Assembly: GCF_014192715.1 (NCBI RefSeq)
Contig: NZ_JACHYH010000006.1
Span: 124,001 to 188,000 of the forward strand
Origin: Luteibacter sp. Sphag1AF
Lineage (GTDB): Bacteria > Pseudomonadota > Gammaproteobacteria > Xanthomonadales > Rhodanobacteraceae
Direction of reading: 5' to 3'
DNA: 64,000 nt
The notes under the pieces are model-generated. The model searched no databases. It worked only from the letters and a program-made list of their open reading frames with translations, and had not been told where the DNA came from. Made by a program: the position numbers and the translations under genes. Positions 8,749-17,632 of the stretch are shown here, piece after piece. Position 1 is the first letter of the stretch; every line of letters begins with the position of its first letter.

Positions 8749-9982
8749 AACGAAGTGCCTGGGCCGGCTGCGTGCGGGACGCGCGCCATGCGGGGTAAAG
8801 CGTGGCGAGCAGCGCGAACAGGAAGGTCAGCAGCGTGACCCAGCCCACGTCCGACCACATGAGCTGGCTCGGAATTTCGCTGATGTAGTACACGTCCGGC
8901 GCGAGGAAGCTCTTGCCCGTGATGTGTTCAATACCCTTGACGATCACCGGCAGGTTGATCGAAAGCAGCGAACCGGCCAACACACCAAAGGCGATACCAA
9001 CGACGCCCACCAGAATGCCCTGCACCATGAACATGCCCATGATGCTGCGGGGCGTGGAACCGAGTGTGCGCAGGATGGCGATGTCCGCCTGCTTGTCGGT
9101 CACCAGCATCATCAACATGGAAATGAGGTTGATGACCGCCACCAGGATAATCAGCGAGAGGATGATGAACATCACCCGCTTTTCCATTTCGATGGCGCTG
9201 AAGAAGTTGGAATGCGTGTCCATCCAGGTTTCGACGCGATACGCCTGACCCAGTTCGTTCACCAGTTCTCGCGCCACCGGGAAGGCGCGGGTCATGTCGT
9301 CAAGTTTCAGGCGAATGCCGGTGGGGCCGTCGATGCCGCTCAGACGCTGCGCATCGGGCATCGAAACCAGCGCGAGGCCGGAATCGTATTCCTGCATGCC
9401 CAGCTCAAAAATGCCGCTGACGGTGAAACTGCGCAGCTTGGGCACAGCCCCCATCGGGGTGGCCGTGAACTCAGGCACGATGACGGTGACCTTGTCACCC
9501 ACTTCCACACCGAGGGTCAGGGCCAGCTCACGACCCAGCACGATCTTCCAGCTGCGATCCGTGAGGTCGGTCAGCTTGCCCTGAACCATGTGGGTGTTGA
9601 TGTCCGACACCTTCGGTTCCAGCGACGGCACGATGCCGCGGATGACCGCGCCACTGGGGCGACGGGCCTGAAGGAATGCCTGGGTTTCCACGTACGGTGC
9701 CGCACCCAGCACGTGGCCGGTGCCTTCGGCGACCTTCACGGCGCGCGGCCAGTCCTGCACGGTTTCACCGATGCCCGACACGGTAACGTGCGCGATGGCG
9801 CCCAGGATGCGCGTGCGCAGTTCGGAATCGAAACCGTTCATCACCGACATGACCGTGATCAACGCCGTCACGCTGATGGCGATGCAGACGATGGATACGG
9901 TGGAGATGAAAGAGATGAACTGATTGCGACGCTTGGCGCGCGTGTAGCGCAGTCCGATGAAAAGCTCTAAAGGTCTGAACAT
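8741..9982 (-). CDS. lolC: Lipoprotein-releasing system permease LolC/LolE
   Basis: Transmembrane subunit of the Lol exporter. The 413-residue product starts [22 protein letters not shown], then one membrane helix ([20 protein letters not shown]), a periplasmic MacB-like domain, and three C-terminal helices ([58 protein letters not shown]). Only one permease gene is seen, as in many bacteria with a single LolC/E-type subunit (LolF). The longest ORF extends to 10135, but the ATG at 9982 gives the exact family N-terminus. First gene of lolC-lolD. Confidence 0.93.
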   Translation of the reverse strand: MFRPLELFIGLRYTRAKRRNQFISFISTVSIVCIAISVTALITVMSVMNGFDSELRTRILGAIAHVTVSGIGETVQDWPRAVKVAEGTGHVLGAAPYVETQAFLQARRPSGAVIRGIVPSLEPKVSDINTHMVQGKLTDLTDRSWKIVLGRELALTLGVEVGDKVTVIVPEFTATPMGAVPKLRSFTVSGIFELGMQEYDSGLALVSMPDAQRLSGIDGPTGIRLKLDDMTRAFPVARELVNELGQAYRVETWMDTHSNFFSAIEMEKRVMFIILSLIILVAVINLISMLMMLVTDKQADIAILRTLGSTPRSIMGMFMVQGILVGVVGIAFGVLAGSLLSINLPVIVKGIEHITGKSFLAPDVYYISEIPSQLMWSDVGWVTLLTFLFALLATLYPAWRASRTQPAQALRYE

Positions 9983-10171
9983 ACCTGTCAATTGCAGCCT
10001 GGGGAGGGTTCGCGGCCGAAAGGCGCGCACCGCCGCGGCAGAGTGCCCGAAGCGATCAGCCGCGGCAAGCGACCGTGCCCGGGCCCATGCCTGCTGTTCA
10101 GCAAGCGCCCAGCGTGGTGCAGTGCGCTCGCGCAAGAAGGCGCCTGCTCAGGGACCACGCCTGCCCGCGAT

Positions 10172-10522
10172 TCAGGCCACCCGCGACGTCCTGAGCCGAA
10201 TCCGCAGTACGCGCCGGACGTCGTCGCCCGCGTTGTCCCGGTACAACAGCAGATGCTCCCGGCCGCCATCCCAGCGCAGCGTCAGAACAATCAACGCCCC
10301 GACCACCCTGCCCGCCTCCAGTTCGCCTGGCCACTCGCGACCGGACACCCGCACCGTCCAGTCCCCCTCGGCCGACCAGGCAAATGCCGAAATACGGGGC
10401 GCGCGAAACTGTTGCAGCCGAAAGGCGCACACGACAAAAAGCCCGGCAAGCAGCACGGCTTTGAAAGACATGGGAATGGAAGCGACCCCAACCGAAAACC
10501 CGGCCCCAGCGACCGCCCCCAC
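10172..10522 (-). CDS. ygfX: YgfX/CptA-like membrane protein
   Basis: Small inner-membrane protein of about 116 residues encoded directly after sdhE, the position that ygfX (cptA) occupies next to ygfY/sdhE (cptB) in Enterobacteria. Two hydrophobic helices occupy the first 40 residues (VGAVAGAGFSVGVASIP and KAVLLAGLFVVCAF), followed by a soluble part ending RDNAGDDVRRVLRIRLRTS, similar to the YgfX C-terminus (W/R-rich, DAxRRLRxxLR). In E. coli the family has been linked to division and cytoskeleton inhibition. The start is uncertain: GTG at 10522 keeps both helices; ATG at 10472 would lose one. Assignment rests mainly on position and topology. Confidence 0.7.
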   Translation of the reverse strand: MGAVAGAGFSVGVASIPMSFKAVLLAGLFVVCAFRLQQFRAPRISAFAWSAEGDWTVRVSGREWPGELEAGRVVGALIVLTLRWDGGREHLLLYRDNAGDDVRRVLRIRLRTSRVA

Positions 10523-10556
10523 CAGGCATCGGGTCAGATGGCCCGAAACACGGTAC

Positions 10557-10805
10557 TCAGAGGTGATTTCTCGCGCGGATGTCGTCAATGATGGCCTGCC
10601 AGTCGTCACGCGGCGGGCGGGCATATGCCATCACCCAATCCCACAAATCGGGATCCTGGGCTTCCAGCAGCTGGTCGAATGCCATCCGCGTGGCTTCATC
10701 AGCGTCGGCGTAGCACGTGTCCAGCCATCCTCCAAAGAGGGCGTCGAGCTCACGCGTACCGCGACGGGCGCGCCAGCGCAGGCGTTTCAGGCGGGCATCG
10801 TCCAT
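10557..10805 (-). CDS. sdhE: FAD assembly factor SdhE
   Basis: An 82-residue protein of the SdhE/YgfY family, which promotes covalent attachment of FAD to SdhA (and FrdA). The N-terminal motif RRGTREL contains the RGxxE signature needed for flavinylation, and the downstream segments WLDTCYADADE and LLEAQDPDLWDWVM are typical. ATG at 10805 is chosen from the family start (MDDARLKRLRWRARRG); the longer ORF overlaps nothing sensible. It lies 68 nt after sdhB, so it is probably co-transcribed with the sdh genes it serves. Confidence 0.93.
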   Translation of the reverse strand: MDDARLKRLRWRARRGTRELDALFGGWLDTCYADADEATRMAFDQLLEAQDPDLWDWVMAYARPPRDDWQAIIDDIRARNHL

Positions 10806-10873
10806 CGGACTCACTCTAAGGTGGCGTGGCAGAAAGCTGGCGAACCGATACGGCTCGCCAGCCCTGCGGATCG

Positions 10874-11659
10874 TCAGGCCGAACGGCGCTGAACGATGAG
10901 TTTCTTGATCTCGGCGATGGCCTTGGCAGGGTTCAGACCCTTCGGGCACGTGCGCGCGCAGTTCATGATGGTGTGGCAGCGATACAGCTTGAACGGATCT
11001 TCCAGATCATCCAGGCGCGAGCCGGTGTCTTCGTCACGGCTGTCCACGATCCAGCGATACGCCTGGAGCAGGATGGCCGGGCCGAGATAACGGTCGCCGT
11101 TCCACCAGTAGCTGGGGCACGACGTCGAGCAGCAGGCGCACAGGATGCACTCGTAAAGACCATCGAGCTTCTTGCGGTCTTCGGGCGACTGCAGGCGCTC
11201 CTTGTCGGCCGGTGCCGGGCTCTGCGTGCGCAGCCAGGGCTTGATCGACGCGAACTGCGCATAGAAATGCGTGAGGTCGGGGACCAGATCCTTGACTACC
11301 GGCATGTGCGGCAGCGGATAGATGTTGACCGTGCCGCCGCCGCAGTCGGAAATCGCCTTGGTGCATGCCAGCGTGTTCGTGCCATCAATGTTCATGGCGC
11401 ACGAACCGCAGATGCCTTCACGGCACGAACGACGCAGCGAAAGCGTCGGATCAATTTCGTTCTTGATCTTCAGCAGGGCGTCCAGAACCATCGGACCACA
11501 CGAAGCCAGATCGACTTCATAGGTGTCCGTACGCGGGTTCTGGCCGTCGTCGGGGGTCCAGCGATAGACCTTGAAGGTGCGCGACTTTTTCGCGTCCTTC
11601 GCCGGAAAATGCTTTCCGGGCTGGATCTGGGAATTTTTGGGTAGCGTGAACTCTGCCAC
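10874..11659 (-). CDS. sdhB: Succinate dehydrogenase iron-sulfur subunit
   Basis: SdhB carries the three Fe-S clusters of complex II and passes electrons from SdhA to ubiquinone. The 261-residue product shows the [2Fe-2S] cysteines in [13 protein letters not shown] followed by LACTKAI, and the two C-terminal cluster motifs [16 protein letters not shown] and [17 protein letters not shown]. The GTG at 11659 is chosen: GGAGAGG lies 6 nt before it and the translation [20 protein letters not shown] matches the family. The first sdhB codon follows the sdhA stop by 22 nt. Confidence 0.96.
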   Translation of the reverse strand: MAEFTLPKNSQIQPGKHFPAKDAKKSRTFKVYRWTPDDGQNPRTDTYEVDLASCGPMVLDALLKIKNEIDPTLSLRRSCREGICGSCAMNIDGTNTLACTKAISDCGGGTVNIYPLPHMPVVKDLVPDLTHFYAQFASIKPWLRTQSPAPADKERLQSPEDRKKLDGLYECILCACCSTSCPSYWWNGDRYLGPAILLQAYRWIVDSRDEDTGSRLDDLEDPFKLYRCHTIMNCARTCPKGLNPAKAIAEIKKLIVQRRSA

Positions 11660-11681
11660 GATTGCCTCTCCAGTACCGGTA

Positions 11682-13469
11682 TCAGTAAACGCGCTTCTTC
11701 GGCGGCACAACCTCGACGTCATCCGTCAGGGTATACATGTGCACCGGACGGAAATCGAAGCTGGACTTGCCGGCTTCGTCGACCCAGACGAGCGTGTGCT
11801 TCTGCCACTCGTGGTCGTCGCGATCGGGGAAATCTTCACGGGCGTGCGCACCGCGGCTTTCGGGACGCTGCTCTGCCGAGTGCATGGTAGCCACGGCCTG
11901 GGCAAGCAGGTTGGAAAGCTCCAGGGTTTCGATCAGGTCGGAATTCCAGACCAGCGAGCGATCGCTGACCTTCACATCCTTGAACTGGTCGTAGACCTCG
12001 GAAATCTTGGTCACGCCTTCCTTCAGCGTCTCGCCCGTGCGGAACACGGCAGCATCGGACTGCATGGTCTTCTGCATGGAAGCGCGAATCTGGGCGGTGG
12101 GCGTGCCACCGTCGGCGTAGCGGATGGCGTCGAAACGGGCCAGCGCCTTGTCCAGCGCGGTGGGGGCCAGATCCTTGTGCGGCGTGCCCGGCTTGATGAG
12201 CTCGGCGCAACGATGCGACACGGCGCGACCGAACACCACCAGATCGAGCAGCGAGTTCGAGCCCAGGCGGTTGGCGCCATGGACCGACACGCATGCCGCT
12301 TCACCGATGGCGAACAGGCCCGGCACGATCGAATCGGGGTTGTCGTCACGCTTGGTGACCACTTCGCCGTGATAGTTGGTCGGGATGCCGCCCATGTTGT
12401 AGTGAACGGTCGGCAGAACCGGGATCGGCTCCTTCGTGACGTCCACGCCAGCGAAGATGCGGGCCGACTCGGCAATACCCGGCAGGCGCTCGTGAATGAC
12501 TTCCGCGCCCAGGTGCATCAGGTTGAGGTGGATGTGGTCCTTGTTCGGACCCACGCCACGACCTTCGCGGATTTCGATCGTCATGGCGCGGCTGACCACG
12601 TCACGCGATGCCAGATCCTTGGCGTTGGGCGCATAGCGCTCCATGAAGCGCTCGCCTTCGGAGTTGGTCAGGTAACCGCCTTCGCCACGCACACCCTCGG
12701 TGATCAGGCAGCCTGCGCCGTAGATGCCGGTGGGGTGGAACTGCACGAACTCCATGTCCTGCAGCGGGAGGCCCGCACGCAGCACCATGCCGCCGCCATC
12801 ACCCGTGCAGGTGTGCGCGGACGTGGCGCTGAAGTACGCGCGGCCGTAACCGCCGGTGGCCATCACCACAGCATGGCCGCGGAACACGTGCAGCGTGCCT
12901 TCGTTCATGTCCAGGGCGAGCACGCCGCGGCAAACACCGTCTTCGTCAAAGATCAGGTCGATGGCGAAGTATTCGATGAAGAACGTGGCGTCGTGCGCCA
13001 GCGCCTGCTGATACAGCGTGTGCAGAATGGCGTGGCCGGTACGGTCGGCGGCGGCGCAAGTGCGCTGCGCGGTGCCCTTGCCGTAATGGGTGGTCATGCC
13101 GCCAAACGGGCGCTGGTAGATCTTGCCGTCTTCCGTACGGGAGAACGGCACGCCGTAGTGCTCAAGTTCCACGATGGCCGGAATGGCTTCGCGGCACATG
13201 TACTCGATGGCGTCCTGGTCACCGAGCCAGTCGGAGCCCTTGATCGTGTCGTAGAAGTGGAAGCGCCAGTCGTCTTCACCCATGTTGCCCAGCGCAGCAG
13301 AGATGCCGCCCTGTGCCGCGACCGTATGCGAACGGGTCGGGAACACCTTGGTGATGCACGCGGCCTTCAGGCCCTTCTCGGCCAGGCCGAACGTCGCGCG
13401 AAGACCCGCGCCGCCCGCGCCGACCACGATCACGTCGTACTTGTGTTGTTGAACCTTGTAGGCTTCCAT
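11682..13469 (-). CDS. sdhA: Succinate dehydrogenase flavoprotein subunit
   Basis: SdhA binds FAD covalently and oxidises succinate to fumarate. The 595-residue product has the dinucleotide-binding motif GAGGAGLRA near the N-terminus, the FAD-attachment histidine in [16 protein letters not shown], the substrate-binding HPTGIYG, and [21 protein letters not shown]. The ATG at 13469 is preceded by GGAAG at 7 nt; a TTG one codon upstream is the other option. It begins 4 nt after the sdhD stop. Length is normal. Confidence 0.97.
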   Translation of the reverse strand: MEAYKVQQHKYDVIVVGAGGAGLRATFGLAEKGLKAACITKVFPTRSHTVAAQGGISAALGNMGEDDWRFHFYDTIKGSDWLGDQDAIEYMCREAIPAIVELEHYGVPFSRTEDGKIYQRPFGGMTTHYGKGTAQRTCAAADRTGHAILHTLYQQALAHDATFFIEYFAIDLIFDEDGVCRGVLALDMNEGTLHVFRGHAVVMATGGYGRAYFSATSAHTCTGDGGGMVLRAGLPLQDMEFVQFHPTGIYGAGCLITEGVRGEGGYLTNSEGERFMERYAPNAKDLASRDVVSRAMTIEIREGRGVGPNKDHIHLNLMHLGAEVIHERLPGIAESARIFAGVDVTKEPIPVLPTVHYNMGGIPTNYHGEVVTKRDDNPDSIVPGLFAIGEAACVSVHGANRLGSNSLLDLVVFGRAVSHRCAELIKPGTPHKDLAPTALDKALARFDAIRYADGGTPTAQIRASMQKTMQSDAAVFRTGETLKEGVTKISEVYDQFKDVKVSDRSLVWNSDLIETLELSNLLAQAVATMHSAEQRPESRGAHAREDFPDRDDHEWQKHTLVWVDEAGKSSFDFRPVHMYTLTDDVEVVPPKKRVY

Positions 13470-13472
13470 CAA

Positions 13473-13859
13473 TCAGCTTCCCAGCGCAACGCGCAGCACA
13501 GCCAGCACGCCCGCAAGCGTGCCGAGTACGGCGATGAACTTGATGAGCACCAGCGAGAGAACCTCAAGCCAGCGGGTGTGGACATAGTCTTCAATCACGA
13601 CCTGCAGGCCGAGCACGGCATGCCAGAACATCGTGACGATCAGGGCAACCAGCAGCACCGCATTCCACGGCTTCGCAACAACGGCGCGCGCCGTGGCGTA
13701 GTCCGAATGGATGAGGCCGAGCACGGTCACCAGGAAATACAGCGTCAGGAACACAAGCCCGAAGGCCGTGACACGCTGGTTCCACCAGTGGCCAACGCCC
13801 TCCTTTGCCGAACCGAGGCCGCGGGCCCGGGCGAGCGGATTGCGCAGATCCTTGCTCAT
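13473..13859 (-). CDS. sdhD: Succinate dehydrogenase membrane anchor subunit SdhD
   Basis: Small membrane anchor of complex II that helps bind haem b and quinone. The 128-residue product starts MSKDLRNPLARARGLGSAKEG, typical of the DhsD family, and has three membrane helices (VTAFGLVFLTLYFLVTVLGL, AVLLVALIVTMFWHAVLGLQVV, VLIKFIAVLGTLAGVLAVL). The HAVLGLQVVIEDYVH segment contains the conserved haem-side histidine and D/Y. Its ATG overlaps the sdhC stop (ATGA). The longer ORF was rejected because it runs through sdhC. Confidence 0.94.
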   Translation of the reverse strand: MSKDLRNPLARARGLGSAKEGVGHWWNQRVTAFGLVFLTLYFLVTVLGLIHSDYATARAVVAKPWNAVLLVALIVTMFWHAVLGLQVVIEDYVHTRWLEVLSLVLIKFIAVLGTLAGVLAVLRVALGS

Positions 13860-14248
13860 GCTGCACCTCCGACAAGCACATAAGCCCACACCAGCACCGT
13901 CAGCACGAGGCTGAGGCCGATCGACATCCAGCTCGAACGCACGAACTGGTGGATCGCATAACCCGCACCGCCGTCCTGCACGAGGTGACGGATGCCGTTG
14001 CAAAGGTGGAAGAAGAAAGCCCAGGTCCAGCCGATCAGGACGATCAGGCCAATCACGCTGCCGGCGCATGCACGGAAGCTGTCGAATGCGTCCTGGCCAG
14101 AAGCCAGGGCAATCAGACCCCAGAGAATCAGCAAACTGCCAGCGGCGAGTGCGATACCCGTGGCGCGATGCAGGATGGAGGTCACCATCTGCACTTGCCA
14201 CTTATAGACCTGAAGATGCGGAGAGAGTGGTCGTCCCGTTTGTGCCAT
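13856..14248 (-). CDS. sdhC: Succinate dehydrogenase cytochrome b556 subunit SdhC
   Basis: Membrane anchor of complex II, 130 residues. RPLSPHLQVYKWQVQMVTS followed by ILHRATG is the SdhC family signature, with the quinone-site Ser and Arg in SILHR. Three hydrophobic helices follow, and the haem-ligand region appears as HLCNGIRHLVQD. The start ATG at 14248 (MAQTGRPLSPHLQ) is the family start. It is the first structural sdh gene; the SdhAF4-like gene ends 80 nt upstream on the same strand. Confidence 0.95.
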   Translation of the reverse strand: MAQTGRPLSPHLQVYKWQVQMVTSILHRATGIALAAGSLLILWGLIALASGQDAFDSFRACAGSVIGLIVLIGWTWAFFFHLCNGIRHLVQDGGAGYAIHQFVRSSWMSIGLSLVLTVLVWAYVLVGGAA

Positions 14249-14328
14249 GGCGGCTATCCTGATTGGAATCGCTTGACGCCCTAAACCTCTTCCCTTCCTG
14301 CACGATCGCCGCCCACGGGCAGCGGTCA

Positions 14329-14496
14329 TCAGAAATCGATGCAGCGCCCGTTCTTTTCCCAATCGCCATAACGCGTTGGGTCCAGAGGTGCCCGCTCGAC
14401 CTGCTGCTTGTCGTCCTTCGGGACAACAGGCACCACAACTTGCTCCGCCGAAGCGGGGCCGTGCTGACCATCAGGTTGGGAGGTGGTATCGGACAT
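14329..14496 (-). CDS. SdhAF4-like succinate dehydrogenase assembly factor (DUF1674)
   Basis: A 55-residue protein ending DPTRYGDWEKNGRCIDF, the hallmark of DUF1674 proteins, of which eukaryotic Sdh8/SdhAF4 is the studied member: it binds flavinylated SdhA, keeps it safe from autooxidation and promotes joining to SdhB. The rest is a low-complexity, probably disordered N-terminus. The ATG at 14496 (MSDTTSQPDG) is chosen; the longer form starting at 14577 adds a leader without similarity. It is directly upstream of sdhC on the same strand, so it is likely part of the sdh operon, and the function is supported by this position. Confidence 0.85.
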   Translation of the reverse strand: MSDTTSQPDGQHGPASAEQVVVPVVPKDDKQQVERAPLDPTRYGDWEKNGRCIDF

Positions 14497-14621
14497 GGTT
14501 TTTAATAACAAAGCCTGAGAAGCGTAATACCTCACTAACGCGAGTACAACCTTCACATGTGTTGGATTATCGCCCAACAGTCCTCATATCTTACGCCTTC
14601 TTCTCACAAAGCGGCTTGTAC

Positions 14622-15410
14622 ATGCCTGATCGCGCAGCCCAGATCCTGACCCTCGATGGCCCCGATGCCCTCGCCTTCGCCCATGCCCAGCTGAGCTCGG
14701 ACGTGCGCAGCCTGGCCGAGGGCCAGTGGCAATGGAGTGGCTGGCTCGATGCGCAGGGCCGTGTCAAGGTCCTGGCCATGGTGGCGCGCACCGGCCCGCA
14801 GACCCTGACCCTGCTCCTGCGGGGTGGCAAGGCCGCCGATTTTGCCGATGGCCTGAAGCGATTCTTATTTCGCTCCAAGGTCACCCTCCGCGCAAACGAC
14901 CGCCATGTCATCGCTGACGCGCCCGCGCTGTCCGCGAACACGGTGATCGCAGATGACGAAAATATCGTGTTCGGCTTTGGTGATTACGCCATACGCATTG
15001 GCAGTGAGCATGCGAAAGACACGCACGCATGGCATGCACACGACATTGCGCACGGACATCCGTGGCTTGCTGATGAAGCACTCGATACGTTGCTTGCACC
15101 CGCGTTGTCGATGGAGCGTTTGCACGCCGTTGCATTCGATAAAGGTTGCTATCCGGGGCAGGAGATCGTTGCGCGACTGCATTACCGCGGCGGTCACAAG
15201 CGTCATCTGCATCGCGTCGAATCGTCGCAGGCACTACATGCAGGCAGCACGATAAACATCTCAAATCGCGGTGTCGGCATTGTGCTTTCATGCGTGCACA
15301 TCGATGGTGTCACGCAGGCTCTTGCGGTACTGGATGATGCGCTTACAACCAATGGCCGACTTGAATTCGATGGTGGCCAGTTGCATATACTTGAGACGTT
15401 CGCTGCGTGA
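14622..15410 (+). CDS. ygfZ: tRNA-modifying / Fe-S maintenance folate-binding protein YgfZ
   Basis: YgfZ proteins belong to the aminomethyltransferase (GcvT) fold and help Fe-S enzymes such as MiaB through a folate-dependent reaction. The 262-residue product has the signature KGCYPGQEIVARLHYRGG at about residue 172, including the essential cysteine. The ATG at 14622 (MPDRAAQILTLDG) is chosen; the longer ORF has no family support. It is divergent from the sdh genes. Odd: the first third is about as GC-rich as the neighbours, but from about 14,900 to the stop the DNA becomes clearly poorer in GC with different codon choice (see findings). Confidence 0.93.
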   Translation: MPDRAAQILTLDGPDALAFAHAQLSSDVRSLAEGQWQWSGWLDAQGRVKVLAMVARTGPQTLTLLLRGGKAADFADGLKRFLFRSKVTLRANDRHVIADAPALSANTVIADDENIVFGFGDYAIRIGSEHAKDTHAWHAHDIAHGHPWLADEALDTLLAPALSMERLHAVAFDKGCYPGQEIVARLHYRGGHKRHLHRVESSQALHAGSTINISNRGVGIVLSCVHIDGVTQALAVLDDALTTNGRLEFDGGQLHILETFAA

Positions 15411-15875
15411 ACTTCGCGTCAACAATTTGCCAGGCGCTGTTCCGTGCGATGCATGAGCCTTACCTGAATCGTGCTGCACGTGCACTTGCACAATCGTCGT
15501 TACGCCACTAGGCTCCGCCGATCATTTTGTGTGGTTGTTTCTGGAACAACCCCATCACGCGACGATCCGTCGTTGAAGACGGTTCTGGCGCGGCCCGCCC
15601 CAAAAGGGCGGAGGAAAGGAAGCGCATCACCTGATGCGCCAGTAGCTGCCGGAGCCGCCGCAAAGCGTTGCCGCTCCCCATGCAGCACATCTTCGACCGG
15701 CCTCGGACAGCCGGTCATTGAAGCCACATAGTTGTGGCGCCCGCAGGCCCATGTACCGGGCCACGCGGTCAATCCAGGTGGTAACGGCCTGCCCGCCCGT
15801 CCACCGCTCATACGCACCATGGCTTAAATAAAAAGTCAGCCTGTGGCGGAAAAGCTCGTTGGAGGCAGAAACACG
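15411..15875. other. Hairpin-rich stretch without a recognisable gene
   Basis: No supported gene is seen in these 465 nt. Several inverted repeats lie close together: CCGCCC/GGGCGG across CAAAA near 15,597-15,613, GCGCATCA/TGATGCGC with a 2-nt loop near 15,622-15,639, and ACCGGC/GCCGGT near 15,698-15,717. The minus strand has an ORF with protein-like stretches (for example GAYERWTGGQAVTTWIDRV) at about 15,627-15,830, but nothing recognisable. It could hold a small RNA or a gene remnant. Confidence 0.3.
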
Positions 15876-16310
15876 ATGAAACTTTCCATGCTGCTTTGGA
15901 TGGCGTCCGTCCTCCCAAGCAACCTCGCTGACCAGACGTGCCTGGCAACGACGGTTTACCTTGAAGCACGAAGTGAGCCGACCATCGGGCAGTATGCGGT
16001 GGCGGAAGTCGCCCTTCGCCGACGTGATCGTGGCGCATGGGGCAGCAACGTATGCGAAGTGGTTTCCTCTCCGCGACAGTTCGCGATCACCACCACACCG
16101 CAAAGTTTTGAGGTTACCGATCTTGCTGCATGGACGAAGGCGTGGAAGATCGCCGGCGACTCCATCAACAACTGGAGCCTCCCGAAGAGTGAACGCCTGG
16201 TCTATGTTCCGCAGGCAGATCACTTCGCCACCGTTGCCGTATCGCCTGCATGGTCGGCGCGACGCCCGGTACGCACCATCGGCGATCATGCCTTCTACGC
16301 CGTGAACTGA
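15876..16310 (+). CDS. Small SleB-like cell wall hydrolase
   Basis: A 144-residue protein of the Hydrolase_2 (SleB/CwlJ) family, lytic enzymes that cut peptidoglycan. The diagnostic segment is CLATTVYLEARSEPTIGQYAVAEVAL, with the catalytic glutamate in LEAR, then VCEVVSSPRQF. A short hydrophobic N-terminus (MKLSMLLWMASVLPSNLA) may be a signal or signal-arrest anchor. GGAGG lies 10 nt before the ATG at 15876; the longer ORF at 15843 is less likely. There is no peptidoglycan-binding domain. Its size and single-domain form resemble phage endolysins, but no holin or phage gene is adjacent. A strong bidirectional terminator follows. Confidence 0.8.
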   Translation: MKLSMLLWMASVLPSNLADQTCLATTVYLEARSEPTIGQYAVAEVALRRRDRGAWGSNVCEVVSSPRQFAITTTPQSFEVTDLAAWTKAWKIAGDSINNWSLPKSERLVYVPQADHFATVAVSPAWSARRPVRTIGDHAFYAVN

Positions 16311-16328
16311 AATCACGGAAGTCAAGGC

Positions 16329-16359
16329 AAAAAAAGGCCCTCGAAAGAGGGCCTTTTTT
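16329..16359. terminator. Bidirectional intrinsic terminator
   Basis: AAAAAAAGGCCCTC-GAAA-GAGGGCCTTTTTTA: a GC-rich stem with a GAAA tetraloop, flanked by an A run and a T run. It separates the convergent wall-hydrolase gene (+) and lipoprotein gene (-). Confidence 0.92.
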
Positions 16360-16400
16360 ATTTCTCACGATTTCATATGGACGTCTATGCGTCCATAAGA

Positions 16401-16874
16401 TTAACGCCGGTAGACGTGATCGCCACGAATCTCGACATAATCGCCGCGACGCAACTGCGGATCTTCCCGCTGCGTCACCGTAGCCCACTGACCATTGTCC
16501 AGACGAATGCGCACCTGGAACGCGACATCCTCGCCATTGTTCTTGCTGATCTGGTTTCCGATGGCACCACCACCCACTGCACCCACCACGGTGGCAGCTG
16601 TGCGACCGTCGCCGCGTCCAATCTGATTACCCAGCACGCCGCCGATCACGGCGCCAAGAATGGTGCCGGCGGCAGAACCGGACTGCTTCTGCACGTAGAT
16701 CTGCTGGATATCGTCAACCACTCCGCATTGCTGGCAACCGCGGGTGGCGTGCGAATAACCGCTGCCACCATTACCGTAATACGCCGGTCGCGACGGCTGC
16801 GTTTCGCAGCCGGCGAGCGTCAGCGTGGCAGCCGTAACCGCAACAAGCATGGCCTTGCTCAGGAACGTTTGCAT
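16401..16874 (-). CDS. SlyB-like glycine-zipper lipoprotein
   Basis: A 157-residue outer-membrane lipoprotein of the SlyB/PcP (17 kDa antigen) type. The signal peptide ends in the lipobox TLAGC (Cys23). A glycine zipper region GTILGAVIGGVLGNQIGRGDGRTAATVVGAVGG (residues about 70-105) is expected to insert into the membrane as two helices. The C-terminus QVRIRLDNGQWATVTQ and LRRGDYVEIRGDHVYRR is a small beta domain typical of the family. SlyB proteins support outer-membrane integrity under stress. A second family member is encoded 34 nt upstream on the same strand, so the two may be one operon and the result of an old duplication. Confidence 0.88.
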   Translation of the reverse strand: MQTFLSKAMLVAVTAATLTLAGCETQPSRPAYYGNGGSGYSHATRGCQQCGVVDDIQQIYVQKQSGSAAGTILGAVIGGVLGNQIGRGDGRTAATVVGAVGGGAIGNQISKNNGEDVAFQVRIRLDNGQWATVTQREDPQLRRGDYVEIRGDHVYRR

Positions 16875-16908
16875 GACACTACCTCGCTAAAAAAGTGGAT
16901 GCTGCGAA

Positions 16909-17499
16909 TCAGTGACGAGCGTCGGAAACCGCGATGACGCCTTCCTGTATTTCAACGCGATCGCCCGGGTCGTGATCCATGCGAACCGTGCGTGTAACGC
17001 CGTTGTATTCGTACTTCACGTCATAAGCCACCACGCGCTGATCGCTGCTACCCTGCACAGTGGTGCAGCGTCGACGCGTGCTGGATACGGTATTGGTTTC
17101 CTGACGACGCTCCTGGATTTCATGGCCGGCATAACCACCGCCCACGGCACCTGCCACGGTCGCCAGCGTGCGGCCCTTGCCGCCACCGATCTGGTTGCCC
17201 AGAAGGCCACCCGCTACAGCACCAATCGCCGTACCTGCGATCTGATGCTGATCCTTTACAGGTGCGCGAGTGGTGACGACTTCATCGTGGCACTCCTGGC
17301 GCGGCGCACTGGCTGCCTCGCGCACCGGGTCAACGGATACAACACGGCCGTACTTCGGGCCCGCCGCCTGGGCGCTGGTGCCGCCCATCGAACCACCCAC
17401 GCCTGCATCAGCGTTTGCATCGCGATTGCAGGCCGACAGGCCAAGCACCATGGCGGCGCCAAGGCTCACGTTCAGCACGGAAATCATCAACCTGCTCAT
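16909..17499 (-). CDS. Second glycine-zipper (SlyB-like) lipoprotein
   Basis: A 196-residue lipoprotein with lipobox GLSAC, then a low-complexity linker (residues 25-50), the motif GRVVSVDPVREA, and the glycine zipper AGTAIGAVAGGLLGNQIGGGKGRTLATVAGAVGGGYAGHEIQ, closely matching the zipper of the next gene. The C-terminus (YDVKYEYNGVTRTVRMDHDPGDRVEI) is the same beta-domain type. The ATG at 17499 with AGGAG/AAGGG upstream is chosen; the longer ORF enters the tatD promoter region. It precedes the other lipoprotein gene and is divergent from tatD. Confidence 0.87.
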   Translation of the reverse strand: MSRLMISVLNVSLGAAMVLGLSACNRDANADAGVGGSMGGTSAQAAGPKYGRVVSVDPVREAASAPRQECHDEVVTTRAPVKDQHQIAGTAIGAVAGGLLGNQIGGGKGRTLATVAGAVGGGYAGHEIQERRQETNTVSSTRRRCTTVQGSSDQRVVAYDVKYEYNGVTRTVRMDHDPGDRVEIQEGVIAVSDARH

Positions 17500-17632
17500 A
17501 CCCTTAAACTCCTGATGGCAACTTCGATGGCGCGATGGCCCCATCTCCCGGAAGTCGCATTGACTGCATTTGACAGTCAATAAACTGAACAACGCCTTAG
17601 ACTGGCGTGACCATCCCGCTTTTGAGACCTCG

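Noticed and set aside
11571-13883. 770-residue plus-strand ORF across sdhA
   Set aside because: Antisense shadow of sdhA; no domain, no start signal.
15627-16325. 232-residue minus-strand ORF over the SleB-like gene
   Set aside because: The plus strand codes the recognisable hydrolase with an RBS; only the lower part of this frame has protein-like stretches and it has no family.
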